This document shows, piece after piece, positions 29,691 to 40,909 of a stretch of 64,000 bases of DNA (positions are counted from its first letter, which is position 1; each line of letters starts with the position of its first letter). A model generated the notes under the pieces. The model saw only the letters and a program-made list of their open reading frames with translations, had not been told where the DNA came from and ran no database searches. Position numbers and translations under genes: made by a program. Source of the DNA: Bursaphelenchus xylophilus (Eukaryota; Nematoda; Chromadorea; Rhabditida; Aphelenchoididae); the NCBI GenBank assembly GCA_904066235.2, contig CAJFCV020000003.1:12524001-12588000 (forward strand), in the 5' to 3' direction.

Positions 29691-32003
29691 ATGTTACACA
29701 AGTTTATCCTTGCGCATTTAGCCATTGTTGTAGGTATACAAATTTAGCTGAATTCTGTTCGTTCTTGCGATTCCATGAACGAAATTTGAAAGTCTTCCCC
29801 ACAAAAGAACCGGCGTCGAGCCTTGTTGGTGCCAGAATTGCTTCAGCATCAAAGGACTTACAGTTTTTTTGTTGATTCGATTTTCGATATTACACTAGGT
29901 ACTTTTGTAAGTTTAAGGCGAGATTAGGTCACGTTTTACGTCATGTAAGGGCTAAATGGACAATAAAACTTTATCTTAGCATTCTTATTAACGTCGTAAC
30001 AGTGATTTCCCCCCTTTTATTGTCGTTTTTGATTTTTTTCAGATTTTAGGTATAGAACAATTTTGATGTATCCGCGGCCATAGATGCGTATTAATACTTC
30101 GCAAACCATATTTCAAAGGTCCCTGGTCGATCTAAAAAATGTTTAGAACAGAATGAGAGGTATTTGAGACTTTTTTAGATCCACGTTGTACTTGATCACT
30201 TAGACCCTAAGACATCTCACAAGGAAAGTACTTTTATGGGGGCTCCTACTTTTTGACGGGACATATCTCAAAAAATCAGAAAAAATGTGCTGATCAAGGA
30301 TATATAAATCTTAGCTGCCCATTTTAGGTTTTTAGGGGTGAAAATGCCCAAAAACTGGCTAAATTCCCTACAAAAGGCGCAGGCATTCGAAACGATAAAA
30401 AGCGCAGTCGATCTCTTCCTTCGGAAGAAGGCGGTGTGGCAGAGTGGTTAGTGCCGTAGTCTGGGAATCAATAGGGGGAACGCCGCACGGGTTCGATTTC
30501 GCTTTTGGACTGAATCAACTTTTTTTGAATTTGAAAGTCGGAAAAATAAATTTTTGTGCCAAGACTGATTTATTACGTCTTAGAAACTCAATAAACATCA
30601 TTTTAAGCCAAAATAAAAATTGTAAACTTGTGAAAAATTAAGCGAAAAGGGGTTCATATAAAGGTGGGCATATAAGATCTCGGAATTTTTTTTTTCCAAA
30701 TCGCGATTTTCGGTGCACAAAAAAGTCGACGCCCAAATCGAAAAATTGGCGTCGACTTAAGACCCCGATTCTTAACTCGGCACCCAATTCCAAAATTTTT
30801 AAAGTGTGCACCAAATTCCGGAATTCGGTGTTGACTTAAGCCTTCGGTGCAGACTTTGGGGAACAGTTGACCCATTTTATATTCCTGCTCGAGAAGAATT
30901 TTTTTTTGGTTTTCGTCAATCTTCAAGATATATTTTATGAATGAAGACAAGATGGAATTAGTCCAAAAAGGGAATTTTTACCAAGAGCAGGCTGCCCTGT
31001 TCGATTTGATGTCTAGATTTCCCGTTTTCTGCTCGGATAAAGCACCAAATTTTGGAATGTTGTGATGTTTGTTGTACCATGGTTAATGTAAGTTTTATCC
31101 GAGCAGAAAACGGTAAATTTAGACATCAAATCTAACAGGGCAGCCTGCTCTTGGTAAAAATTCCCTTTCTGGACAAATTCCATCTTGTCTTCATTCAGAA
31201 AATATACCTTGAACATTGGCGAAAAACAAAAAAAAAATCTTCTCGAGCAGGAATATAAAATGGGTCAACTGTTCCCCCGAAACCCTGCACCGAATTCTGA
31301 AATTCGGTGCCGACTTAAGGCTTCGGTGCAGACTTAAGACTTTGTGCACGGATTTTGTAAAACGGGCGTTGGGTTTAGCAAAAATACACCGGATTCCGGA
31401 ATTGGGTGCCGATTAAAAATTATGTCGACGCCAATTTTTCAAATTGGGCGTCGACTTTTTTGTGCACCGAAAATCGCGATTTGGAAAAAAGAAATTCCGA
31501 GATCTTATATGACCACCTTTATATAGGACTTTAAGTCAACTTCCGATTGAGTTTTCACCCCTAAAAACCTAAAATGGGCAGCTAAGATTTATATATCCTT
31601 GATCAGCACATTTTTTCTGATTTTTTGAGATATGTCCCGTCAAAAAGTAGGAGCCCCCATAAAAGTACTTTCCTTGTCAAACCCGGGTTTGAAAGAATAT
31701 TTATGTGGGGGACGGTTTAGTAATGGCTCAGCTTTGTAGTTTTCCGGGTTTAAACGTCAAAAACATTAGATTTTGCCTGCAACTTGATAAAAGTACCTAG
31801 TGTAATATCGAAAATCGAATCAACAAAAAAACTGTAAGTACTTTCATGCTGAAGCAATTCTGGCACCAACAAGGCTCGACGCCGGTTCTTTTGTGGGGAA
31901 GACTTTCAAATTTCGTTCATGGAATCGCAAGAATGAACCGCATTCAGCTAAATTTATATACCTAATACAATGTCTAAATACGCAAGGATAAACTTATGTA
32001 ATG
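29691..32003. mobile_element. 2.3-kb imperfect inverted repeat (large foldback element)
   Basis: Paired blocks: 29691-29915 with 31788-32003; 30211-30340 with 31550-31678; 30655-31055 with 31065-31530, centred near 31060. Landmarks such as AAGTTTATCCTTGCG, GAACCGGCGTCGAGCC, GGGGGCTCCTACTTTTTGAC and GAGCAGGCTGCCCTG occur on one arm and reverse-complemented on the other. The left arm carries an extra ~310 bases (30341-30652) with a tRNA-like segment, and 29916-30210 has no partner. No transposase frame is visible. A large non-autonomous foldback transposon or an inverted duplication would explain it. Confidence 0.85.
30432..30505 (+). ncRNA. tRNA-like sequence (degenerate tRNA or SINE head)
   Basis: TGGCAGAGTGG matches a Pol III A box and GGGTTCGATTTC a B box at tRNA-like spacing. 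The 5' and 3' acceptor arms do not pair and no good anticodon stem forms, so it is probably not a working tRNA. It lies inside the extra segment of the left arm of the large inverted repeat. Confidence 0.4.
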
Positions 32004-32040
32004 CAAAAAATTGTCGCAGAGTCAGTAAGAGGGATAATTT

Positions 32041-32160
32041 AACTTACTTATGGGGTTATTGTCCTGTCGAAATATGCAGATTAAAACATAAAGAAGTTTA
32101 TATTAGTCTTGACAAAAAATAATTTTGAGAGGAACAGTTGACCATTTTTGTTGCAACAAC
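32041..32160. repeat. Paralogous empty site of the 33683-33940 repeat
   Basis: AACTTACTTATGGGGTTATT and ~100 following bases match 33683-33744 plus 33896-33940, but without the MITE that interrupts the second copy. Confidence 0.88.
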
Positions 32161-32857
32161 CAATTAAATTAACCGCCAAGCTGAGTTAGACTTTTGCAAT
32201 TAAGTCGTTATGCAGTTGTTATACACTGTATACAGGCAATATATTTTTGATCAAAAGGGATCTTGGAGCACATAAAGCGATTTCAAACGACAGAAATAGT
32301 ACTCTAAGGTTTCGTATTTAAACGGATATTCAGCGACTCCGGAGCGTCGGCGAAGCTTCATGTTTGGCATGCATATCCGACATGACACACAGATTCCATC
32401 GCCCACGGATGGTTTTTTATTTTTGCCCTAAAAGTGCAAACAAATCAAGAAAAAGTGCAAAAAATGACCAAAATCAGGGGTTTTTTCACTCTAACTTGAC
32501 TCAAACCCCCACAAAAATCTTGAAATTTTAATATGTTGTAGCCCTTGAAATTCTCTTTACGATAGACTCCAACATCTTTTTTGGTGGCCCCAAGAAAGTA
32601 CATTTTTTTGGCATTCAAAATCGAAATTTCCGTTTTTTTAGTGACGATTTTCTCAAAGGTAGCGGGCAACCTGAAGACAAAACTTACATACTCTGAAAGG
32701 AAATTGATTACTCTACATAAAGAGTTTTTGCTTTTGCCGGTATCTCTTATGGCTACCCTTACACATATGAAAATGTAATGTGCACTTTTTAATTTTTCAT
32801 TTTTTTGGACACCGATCGGCGGCGAAAAAAGTTCGGAATGCTGTGCGCTCATTAAAA
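32161..32857. other. Intergenic sequence
   Basis: AT-rich. A 135-codon minus-strand frame (32445-32852) has no splice or codon support. Confidence 0.3.
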
Positions 32858-33370
32858 TTTGAAATTTGAATAAATAAAAACCGAAAATTTTGGGTGGTCA
32901 ATTTCAGTAGACAAGTTTGCAACCGTGTCGAATCAGATTTTTGAGTTTTTGGTATCATTCGAACCGTGAAGACTTCTAGTTTCTTTACATGAAATAAAAT
33001 CACTGGAAATTTATTCGAATTTTTTGAGAAAAGTTATGATTATTAAAATTATTAATTTTCATATTTCAAAAATTTTTTTAATGCCTAATACATGCAAAAA
33101 TGAATAAAAATCAATTTTTCAGATCCAAATGAGCAGTAGGCTTCTGATTTTAACAATTAGGCTCGTTGAAATTTGAAATATAAAAAAAATAAAAATCCAA
33201 ATTTTTGGGTCGTCAATTTCAGTCGAGACGTTTGCAACCGTGTCGAATCAGATTTTGGAGTTTTTGGTGTCATTCGAACCGTAAAGACTTCTAGTTTCTT
33301 TATATGAAATAAAATCACTTGAAATTTATTCAAATTTTTTGAGAAAAGTTGTGATTATTAAAATTAAGGG
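32858..33370. repeat. Two-copy tandem duplication with ~313-bp period
   Basis: 32858-33062 and 33171-33370 are ~90% alike by eye (shared TTTGCAACCGTGTCGAATCA, ACTTCTAGTTTCTTTA and AAATAAAATCACT). Confidence 0.8.
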
Positions 33371-33682
33371 TAAAAATATGCAAATTTCATATGCTTCCCG
33401 ATGAGTTAGGACCTGGATGAAAATTACAAAAATAGGTTTTGGAACACGACAAAGATGATGGTGAAGACCGCTTGTCTCTACGGTGCGTACTTTCCGAGAT
33501 ACTGAAAATGGACCTCCGCTACAGTACGCCCAGCTACAGTTACTTTTTCGAATTTTTTTTGTGAAATCGTAATAAGGGTTCATAGGCAACTAATATTTGA
33601 AAGTTTGAACAAAATTGAACAACTCTGAATTTAACGTCGCAGCTGTAGTTGAGCCTCGCTCGACCCTTAGAAAAAACGTGTT
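33371..33682. other. Intergenic sequence
   Basis: No gene seen; some GC-containing stretches but no exon signals. Confidence 0.3.
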
Positions 33683-33744
33683 TTAACTTACTTATGGGGT
33701 TATTGTCCTGTCGAAATATGCAGATTAAAACATAAAGAAGTTTA

Positions 33745-33895
33745 TCAGTCTGTCGGGAAAATAACGGCGGATCGTCGCGGCAAAATGTCTCGGCTCGCCG
33801 CTGTCGCGCACCAAATCCCCAGCCGCGGCTTGCAGTCGCAAAGCGATGATGGGCGATTCGGAGGCGCGACGATCCGCCGTTATTTTCCAGCCTGA
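33745..33895. mobile_element. MITE, CGGCGGATCGTC subfamily, with provable TA target
   Basis: 151 bp, TCAGTCTGTCGGGAAAAT ... TTTTCCAGCCTGA, between TA (33743-33744) and TA (33896-33897). The uninterrupted paralogue at 32041-32160 has a single TA at this point. The inside carries ACGGCGGATCGTCGCGGCA and its inverted partner, unlike the common ATGAGCAC subfamily. Confidence 0.93.
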
Positions 33896-33964
33896 TATAT
33901 TAATCTTGATAAAAAAGAATTTTGAGAGGAAGAGTTGACCATCCAAGGAGAAAGACTTGGCTCA

Positions 33965-34062
33965 TCCTGCAGTGCGCCGGGGAGTGGTGGAGCGGTGATT
34001 GGAACCTAGGTCAAATGGAATGCTAGTCGGCGCCGCTACCGACCGAGCCACCGCACGGCAAC
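33965..34062 (-). ncRNA. tRNA-like sequence, minus strand (degenerate)
   Basis: On the minus strand TGGCTCGGTCGGTAGC resembles an A box and AGGTTCCAATCACC a B box, with CCACCA near the 3' side. The acceptor stem does not pair well, so a tRNA-derived SINE or tRNA relic is more likely than a functional gene. Confidence 0.35.
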
Positions 34063-34270
34063 CCAAAATAGAACAAAAATGTCTCCCGCCCACTTTTGAA
34101 TCTTGTCAAAACGAAGTGTCAAAATTCACAAAAGAAATAAAATAATTCCGAGAAAAATATTTTTCGGTCCGAAAACCAAAAAATTCATTCTTGACATTTC
34201 GTTTGAATTCAACCGATCGTAGGTGGACGAAGCGCCGAAATGAGGCGGGAGACTCCCTGGGTTGCCGTGC
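34053..34270. mobile_element. 218-bp element with GCACGGCAACCC terminal inverted repeats
   Basis: GCACGGCAACCC at 34053 and GGGTTGCCGTGC ending at 34270 are perfect inverted repeats; both sides are bordered by ACC. The interior matches 26817-27015, so this is a dispersed family. Confidence 0.8.
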
Positions 34271-34806
34271 ACCGCGCCGATCTCGTATGGACGATTTTGA
34301 GCTGGGATTTGTATTTGTTAGCGTGTTAGAAGAATTCATCTACTACCGTGTAGAAGAGCACTGGGGCCCTTACTCCTTGACCTTATGTTAGTGTAGGTTT
34401 TGACATGACTAAAACAAACATTGTTATGCGAAAATCAAGACATGAATAATTTTTCCGGAGTAAAACCATTGTCATGTCCACGCTTTCCTTGACTAATTCC
34501 ATCAAAAAACCATTAATTTTCCTAAAAAACTCCCTTATTTAATACAAAAAGACGTTTTTTCTCTGTTAAAGCCATCTAAATCCTCTTTTTAAGCCCTTTC
34601 CCCTAGAAAAGGTCTTTTTTTTCGTGGCCAAAAGAGAAGTGTAATTGTTCGAGGGATGTAAATAAGTTTATTTTCGCGACCTGCCGGCCGTTTATGCGGA
34701 GAATAAGCTGCTCGGTTCGGTGTTTACGACGCCAAAAGAAGATTGGCCAAATCGGTGACAACAAAATGACATTTTTTGTAGGGAATGAGCATTTTTTAAG
34801 CTTGTA
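34271..34806. other. Intergenic sequence
   Basis: No supported feature. Confidence 0.3.
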
Positions 34807-34929
34807 TCAGTATGTTGGGAAAATAATGAGCCTGTCGCATCGAAAATGGCATCGCCGCCGAAAAAAATGGCAAATTCAGGTTACAATCGGCGCAGCGACG
34901 TTGTGCTCATTACTTTCCTGACAGGCTGA
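34807..34929. mobile_element. MITE copy, internally shortened
   Basis: TCAGTATGTTGGGAAAATAATG ... CTTTCCTGACAGGCTGA between TA dinucleotides; 123 bp, about 30 bases shorter than full copies. Confidence 0.85.
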
Positions 34930-36000
34930 TAGTATTTAGTATAGCAGTACCTCCAGTGCGGCGCTCAGATTTCCTTTTCTAAAACACAATCGCAGCCAAG
35001 GGGTGTGAATTTTAGCCCACACTTTGCAGAGGCCGCCGAGATATTCAACAATCCTTGCAGTCGAGACAGTACGCGAAACGCGGAGTGGTCCCGGAGGGAA
35101 AATACTTTTTGGCCCATATCTTTACCAGTTTTGTGGAGAAAAGTTTGATTTTTTTGTGGAAAAGTTAGCTTCTAGGGTAGAAATAAATAGGAGCAAAACT
35201 TTGTCATGCCAAAATTTATAAAAAAATATTGTCTTTCTTCCAACTTCAATCTAAAAATCTCGGTCGTTTCTGCAAAGCAAAACCTAGTAATTTTGTACAA
35301 GATTCAAAAAACTTATCTACATTTGCCCCAAAGTTTTTTCAAAATCTGAGCGACGCATTTGGAGTAGTGCTTTCGCAATTAGTTACATAACTTTCAAGCG
35401 GTATAATACTCTTACCGTAGACCGCAATTAAAAATTCATATTATATTCCCCTCGGACCTCTTACTTCCTTGCGGAAGCTCATCTTTTATGTGTTTTATTA
35501 CATATTCTAAACTCACGACCAATCATCATTTATGAAAAGAAAACCCGGATTTTTTGCTATTAAAAAGCTCTGAATACTGTAATTTACCATCCAAATTTAC
35601 TCTAAGACCTGTTAAGATATCTTAAAAATCGACCGGTCGATAATACTTTAATGTTTTAAGCCATAAATTTGATTTACGCCCAAAAATTTTTAATTTTAAC
35701 GAAGCCAAAAATGAGAAAATTTCCTCTCTTGCCTTGGGCACTTACGCAAAAAAGAGTAAAATTTCTTAAGTCGTTGTCTTTTTGGTGCGGCCTCAAAAAG
35801 TGGAATGACTTTTGAAGGCCCAAGAAAGCGAAAAGGGGACGAATTTGTTGCCTAAGTGGGCTCTCAAAAATGGCGCGCTAAATTTGAAGAAATTCGATGG
35901 GGAATTTGGCAAGAGGACGGGTTTTGGTCTGTTTTTTTGTTTCTTACGATTAGCGGGGCGTGGTAAGGAGCATGAAGTTAAGTTTTTCAAGGCGCGACTA
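34930..36000. other. Intergenic sequence
   Basis: AT-rich. A coding-looking stretch around 35810-36000 is open on both strands without acceptors; no gene is called. Confidence 0.3.
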
Positions 36001-36155
36001 TCCTTCTGTCTGGAAAATAATGATCGCAATGTCGCTGCGCCAATCGCGTCGCTGAAATGAAAAGCACTTCGATTTTGCCGTGACAGAATTAATTTTTTCG
36101 GCAGCGATGCGATTCTGAATGCGACAGAGTGCTCATTATTTTCCCGACAGATTGA
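36001..36155. mobile_element. MITE copy
   Basis: TCCTTCTGTCTGGAAAATAATG ... CCCGACAGATTGA, TA on both sides; orientation as at 19746. Confidence 0.85.
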
Positions 36156-36453
36156 TATGCTCGGCTCTATGTACATGATTATTTGCATATATACGTGTGT
36201 ATAAAACGTATTACAACTCAAGTTTCCAAGTTCGGACTTACACTTGATTTTTTTGATGCTACGGAATAGATTATATAGAGTAAAACGAGGCTGTAGAAGG
36301 TGATGTGCCCCTGAACGGCTTCGGTAATTCAGCAAAATGCCCACAAACCACATTTTTAGGCAGAAATGGATTGTTTTAACCGAACCTTATGTCGTTTGCT
36401 ATAGAAGATGACAATTCTTTATACACGATGTTTTCTCCATCCCATTATGTATA

Positions 36454-36605
36454 TCAGTCTGTCGTGAAAATAATGGTCACTCTGTCGCATCGAAAACTGC
36501 ATCGCCGCCGAAAATTATTGTGTAGCGGCAAAATCAAAGTTCTTTTCAATTCAGCGACGCGATTGGCCCAGCGACAGAGTGCTGATTATTTTCCCTACCG
36601 AGTAA
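36454..36605. mobile_element. MITE copy, worn right end
   Basis: TCAGTCTGTCGTGAAAATAATG at the left; the right end reads TTTTCCCTACCGAGTAA and has lost several TIR bases. Confidence 0.8.
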
Positions 36606-37585
36606 TGACATAAAATTAAGCCAAAAAAAGTTATTTCGCCTGTTTCATTCCAAATCTTGCCCATATTCTCCCTTTCTTGTTGAAAGCTCTTCCAGATTTC
36701 CGCCGGTGTAATTAGTACGTGCGAAAGTGCACATTACAATTTTTTAAATACCTCTAGTGACTTTCAAAGGTCTAGATAATCTAACAGTAGCTGTTGGAGC
36801 AAACCGACGAATTGTATCGGTTTATAAGGCTAAAAAGGAGATTTTGCTATTTTAAAGGGCAGTAAGATGTGATTTTGGTACTTAAAATATTAGTTTTTGC
36901 TAGTTTAAGGCTTAAGACAAGATTTTAAAACGCATACATGTCATCATAAACTATTGAAATTAGCCAACAAAGCGATTTTTTGTTGAAAAATTAAAATGTT
37001 TCATATTAGGCCGAGAGCGGCCGAAAAAATCAACTTGTTTTTTGGCCATTCTGACCTTCGCCCTCCACCCTGTACACTGATTTCCTCACTTCCTTTGCAG
37101 ACATCGCGGATACCGCCATCCTTTATGTCCAAATAAAGTATTATTTACAGCCGGATCTCCGCAAAATCCCAAACCCTTTTCCTCTTTTTTCTCTCCTCTC
37201 TTTCTATTCATTTTTTCAAAACAAAAACGCTTTGTCATTTTGACAAATATTTTCCGAGCTTTTTCGTTTCCGATGTCTTCGGCTTTTTACCCGCTGTTCC
37301 GCCGCCAAATTCCGGCCGTTTTTGGGTTATGCGTTCGGCCGCGAGAATTTATTTGAACTTTTCGCGCGAATTTTATTATTTTTTTATTTTATGGAGGGCA
37401 TGAATTTGATTTATAGGGGGCAATTTTGTGGCTCTGTGGGCGGGCGTTGAGGAACTTTGAGATTTACTGGGAGTTGATGGATTTGACGGCGATTTTCGGA
37501 TAAAAAATATTGGGGTTTTCAGATGTTGGAAAGCGCTGTTATTTTTTGGTTAACTATATATAAAATTTTATACATTTTTTTTTCG
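36606..37585. other. Intergenic sequence with weak exon-like stretches
   Basis: 37259-37350 on the plus strand is open and GC-richer than its surroundings (MSSAFYPLFRRQ...) but lacks a clear acceptor. No gene is called. Confidence 0.25.
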
Positions 37586-38005
37586 ATTTCCGCACTGTCA
37601 ACCCACTTGATGCATAATTTTTTCCACTCCACTGTGCGGTCCAGTTTTTGCACTAATTTTGCGGTTGCACTGTGCAATCGGCAAATTGCGTTTATTATCC
37701 CCTGAGGCTTGTTTTGCAGTAAAGTAAAAGTGTACCATCAAAATTCAGATCCTATTTTTTATCATTGCACATTCTAGCCCATTTTAAACTAATTTTCGGT
37801 TTGCACTGTGCAATTTCTACGATAATGCACTTGCACGGTGCAAAAAATCAAGTGGAGTTCTTGTGCACAGTGCAGCCAATGACAATTGGACTGCGCTTTT
37901 CGAAGAAAAGAAATTTATGTTGCGCTGTGCGGGGTCTAATTTTTAGTCATCACCGTTTCGAAAACCGCAGCAAGGTTTTTTCGCGCCGCTGCACTGGGCA
38001 GATAT
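37586..38005. repeat. TGCACNGTGCA palindrome array
   Basis: About eight to ten cores, some degenerate (GCGCTGTGC, GCACTGGGC), spaced ~25-60 bases. Confidence 0.75.
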
Positions 38006-38107
38006 GTCCAGACTTTTTGGCCCTCCTAGTATATATAAAAATGACGCTATAATATAGCAGAACGAGATTTACGCCAAAGATCCTCTCTATCGGCCTTCAT
38101 ATCTCAC

Positions 38108-38292
38108 ATTATACTTGCCTCTCCAATCTGTGAGCCATTCCGAAAAATCTTCTTCCGTGTTGACAATTGGCTCCGAGAAGCGTTCATTGTTGCATTCCTC
38201 ACCACCTTCACCACCCTCCCATGCCCATCCTTCCCCGCTTCGCTGCTTCGTATGTTCGCTTTTGCCGTCGGTCCGTCGTCCGTGGGTTCGAA
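38108..38292 (-). CDS. Orphan internal exon, acidic Gly/Glu-rich segment
   Basis: Acceptor TAAACAG before 38292, donor GTGAGA after 38108, and 61 complete codons after two phase bases. An in-frame stop lies just upstream of the acceptor. The peptide includes EGGEGGEECNNERF and NTEEDFSEWLTDWRG. A longer frame on the same strand (38104-38823) runs through a MITE and a GC-rich promoter-like region and is less likely. The gene it belongs to is not recognised. Confidence 0.35.
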
Positions 38293-38309
38293 CTGTTTAC
38301 GGCCGCTGG

Positions 38310-38693
38310 GGCCGCCGCACAACGAAGGAGAAAGGGATTCGGCGAAAAAGCCCTGTAAAAGTGAGGACGAAAGTTTTGCGGTGGCGCGGATTTGTCTGTG
38401 TGCGTGCGTGGCGGGGGCCCGAAGCGGGCTTCGCTCGCTTTTCTGACTTTTCGAGCCCATAAACAGCCGGAGGGGTTTTTTGCCGCGAAATTGGAATAAA
38501 TATATGCTAATGTCGGGGTGGGGGGAGAACGCGCAGGCGTGGCTGAGATTTTGGGTTGGCGCATGTTCAGGAGTCCAAAGCCCGGGAATTCTCAATTTCC
38601 GGTGGATTGAAGCGGGCCGAGGACGCTTTTTGGTGGGAATCAGCGGGAAAGTCGGGATTTTTCTAGGCTTTATTTGCTTTTTAAAAGCCTTGG
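38310..38693. other. GC-rich island next to the orphan exon
   Basis: Unusually GC-rich for this window (GCGTGCGTGGCGGGGGC and similar). It could be a promoter or exon of the minus-strand gene, but no clear frame with splice sites was found. Confidence 0.3.
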
Positions 38694-38842
38694 CCAGTCT
38701 GTCGGGAAAATAATGAGCATTTTGTCGCAACGAAAATTGCATAAATGAATTGAATTGTGTCGCGGCAAAATCAAATTGTTTTTCACTTCTGCGACGCGAT
38801 TTTTGCACCGACACTGTGCTCATTATTTTCCCGACAGACTGT
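38694..38842. mobile_element. MITE copy followed by a foldback element
   Basis: CAGTCTGTCGGGAAAATAATG ... CCCGACAGACTG. Immediately after, 38848-38960 starts TATTTTCATAAATTGTATGG, has GCACAGTGC cores and ends at a solitary MITE right end (TTTTCCCGACAGGCTGA, ~38960-38980): another MITE-foldback-MITE arrangement. Confidence 0.85.
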
Positions 38843-38983
38843 TGGTATTTTCATAAATTGTATGGACATTTGTTCTCCTTCGGCACAGTGCATTTTGCAT
38901 TTTTCCCACGCTTGTCGCCAATGCACAGTGCAAAAAACAAAAACGTTTGTGCTGTGCAATTATTTTCCCGACAGGCTGATAGT

Positions 38984-40657
38984 GAGTCTGGAAGGTCAAG
39001 TAATAAAAAATGGGCAGTCTGATTCGTTTATGGGTCTCCACTAAAAATCCTAGGGTTTTTATAAAATACGCAGAATAATTTCCTCTTTTTTATAGCCTTG
39101 TGTTTCCGTTCCAAAATTTCATTTCTCCCAGCAGTTTTTTTATAATTTTTATCGCACTGTGAGATCAGTCAGAGGTCGAAATGTCATAAAATATCGGGAG
39201 ATTCGCATGAAATTAAAATTTTATTTCTAAAAAATTTCTCGAAATTTTTGCAAAATTGCATCTCTTTGTCGAAATACTTGATCTTCAGACCTTTGCATCT
39301 TTCACAAGGCATCAAAAACTGCCTCTAATTATCCGAATCTCCACTAAATTTGTTCCAGAATCCCATTAAAAGGCCAGTTTTTTAATCAAAATAAATTAAT
39401 TTCGATTAATTTGAGGGTTCTTATTCTAATGCTTCCCTCGCAAGTGGTTGTTTTGTCCCCAGGGTCCATTATTATTCCTATTTTGCAATAAAAATAGTGG
39501 TGTCTAGATTGGGAAAGTAAACAAAAATAGTCTTTAACCTAGAATTAAACAAATTTTTTTGTAAAAAAAGTGAATTTTAAGACTTCTATATTATAACGTT
39601 CATTGTAAAAACAAGTTTTTTACAACCTATTAAACGTATTCCAATCCTTTTAACGGCCAAAAAATCCAACTTTTTTATTGCAAAATCCCATCTGTTGCCA
39701 TGTACAATATAAACATGTATAATATAAACATTTTGATATGACGACCCTCGATTAAATCATTTTTTTTGAAAATGAAAGTCCTCTATGTACTTGTACTATG
39801 AAAATGAATTATATAGTAATTAAGTTACATAGTGCTAGATACGTTGACAAAAACCCGCAGAATTACTGGAAATTAAAAATCGACATTTTTGATTTTATAC
39901 CATGTACTTTTCAGTGGATGTAGTCTAGTAATGATGTCTGTAAACTTAGATGTTGCCGTTTTTAGGACTCTTTGTTTGAGATTTTTATTTCTTCTCACTG
40001 CACTGGGCATTAATTAATTTTTTGCACTGTGCGAAATTTTTTGCTTGATTTTTTGTACTGTGCAAAATTTATGTTGCCTATATTTTATAATTTCGATTTT
40101 TTATTAAATTCTTCATATGCCAGCCATTTTCATCATTTTATTTTACATTTTTTTGAAGCTTGCACCGGAATGCCAAGCTAAAACAAGTTGGTTGGAAGTT
40201 CAAAAATCATTTTTTTTATCTCTTTTTATCGTTTTCTTTATTAAATTCACAAATCTGTTTAATTTTCTTTACTTGCAACAGAATGCCAAAACATTATATT
40301 TGGCGGGAATTCAAAAAAAAATCCAGATTTTGTCATTTTCCTCCTTTCCATCCCAAGAAAAGGCGGTTTTGTCGTCGCCAGTCTTCTAAGGACCTCAGAT
40401 TTGGGCCGTTTTCCCTCTCTAATTTCCCCAATTGTTTATTTAATTCCGGCCTTTGGAATGCATCATGGTCTTGGCACGAGATGAACAATTTCCTGGTCTT
40501 GGGGATTTATCTTCGTACTCCTTTTTTGCGTAATCAGCAGCGCATTCACGGAAAGATTAGAAAGAATATCTTTGGAAATTTTGGCCACTAATTTTTGTTA
40601 CTACATATTTACTATTTTTGGAGACATTTGGAAGTCTTTTGTGTCTTTCTGTTAGTA
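38984..40657. other. Long AT-rich intergenic stretch
   Basis: Three palindrome cores near 39995-40070; otherwise no supported gene. The 143-codon frame at 40160-40591 is AT-rich with no splice signals. Confidence 0.3.
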
Positions 40658-40877
40658 CAGATTTTCATAAAGTGCATGGACATTTGTTCTCTTTTGCACA
40701 GTGCATTCGAACTTTTTCGCTATGCACAGTGCATTTTTTTCTTTTCGCACAGTGCAATGACAAAAAAGCCGGTTTTCAATGCGCTGTGCGACAACTAAAA
40801 AATGGAATGGTGCGAAATGGAGGTTTTTTACGCACAGTGCGGATCGCGACAGAAAATCCGTGCACTTTGTGAAAATA
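40658..40877. mobile_element. Foldback element with palindrome cores
   Basis: Left ATTTTCATAAAGTGCATGGA, right TCCGTGCACTTTGTGAAAAT, a clear inverted pair. Five to six GCAC(N)GTGC cores lie between. Directly followed by a MITE left end (TCAGTCTGTCGCGAAAATAA at 40886). Confidence 0.8.
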
Positions 40878-40909
40878 TTTATTATCAGTCTGTCGCGAAA
40901 ATAAGGCGC

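Noticed and set aside
30432..30505. Functional tRNA gene
   Set aside because: A and B boxes are present, but the acceptor and anticodon stems do not pair.
38104..38823. 239-codon minus-strand frame
   Set aside because: Its start lies in a MITE and much of it crosses a GC-rich non-exonic stretch. A shorter spliced exon in another frame (38292-38108) fits splice signals better.
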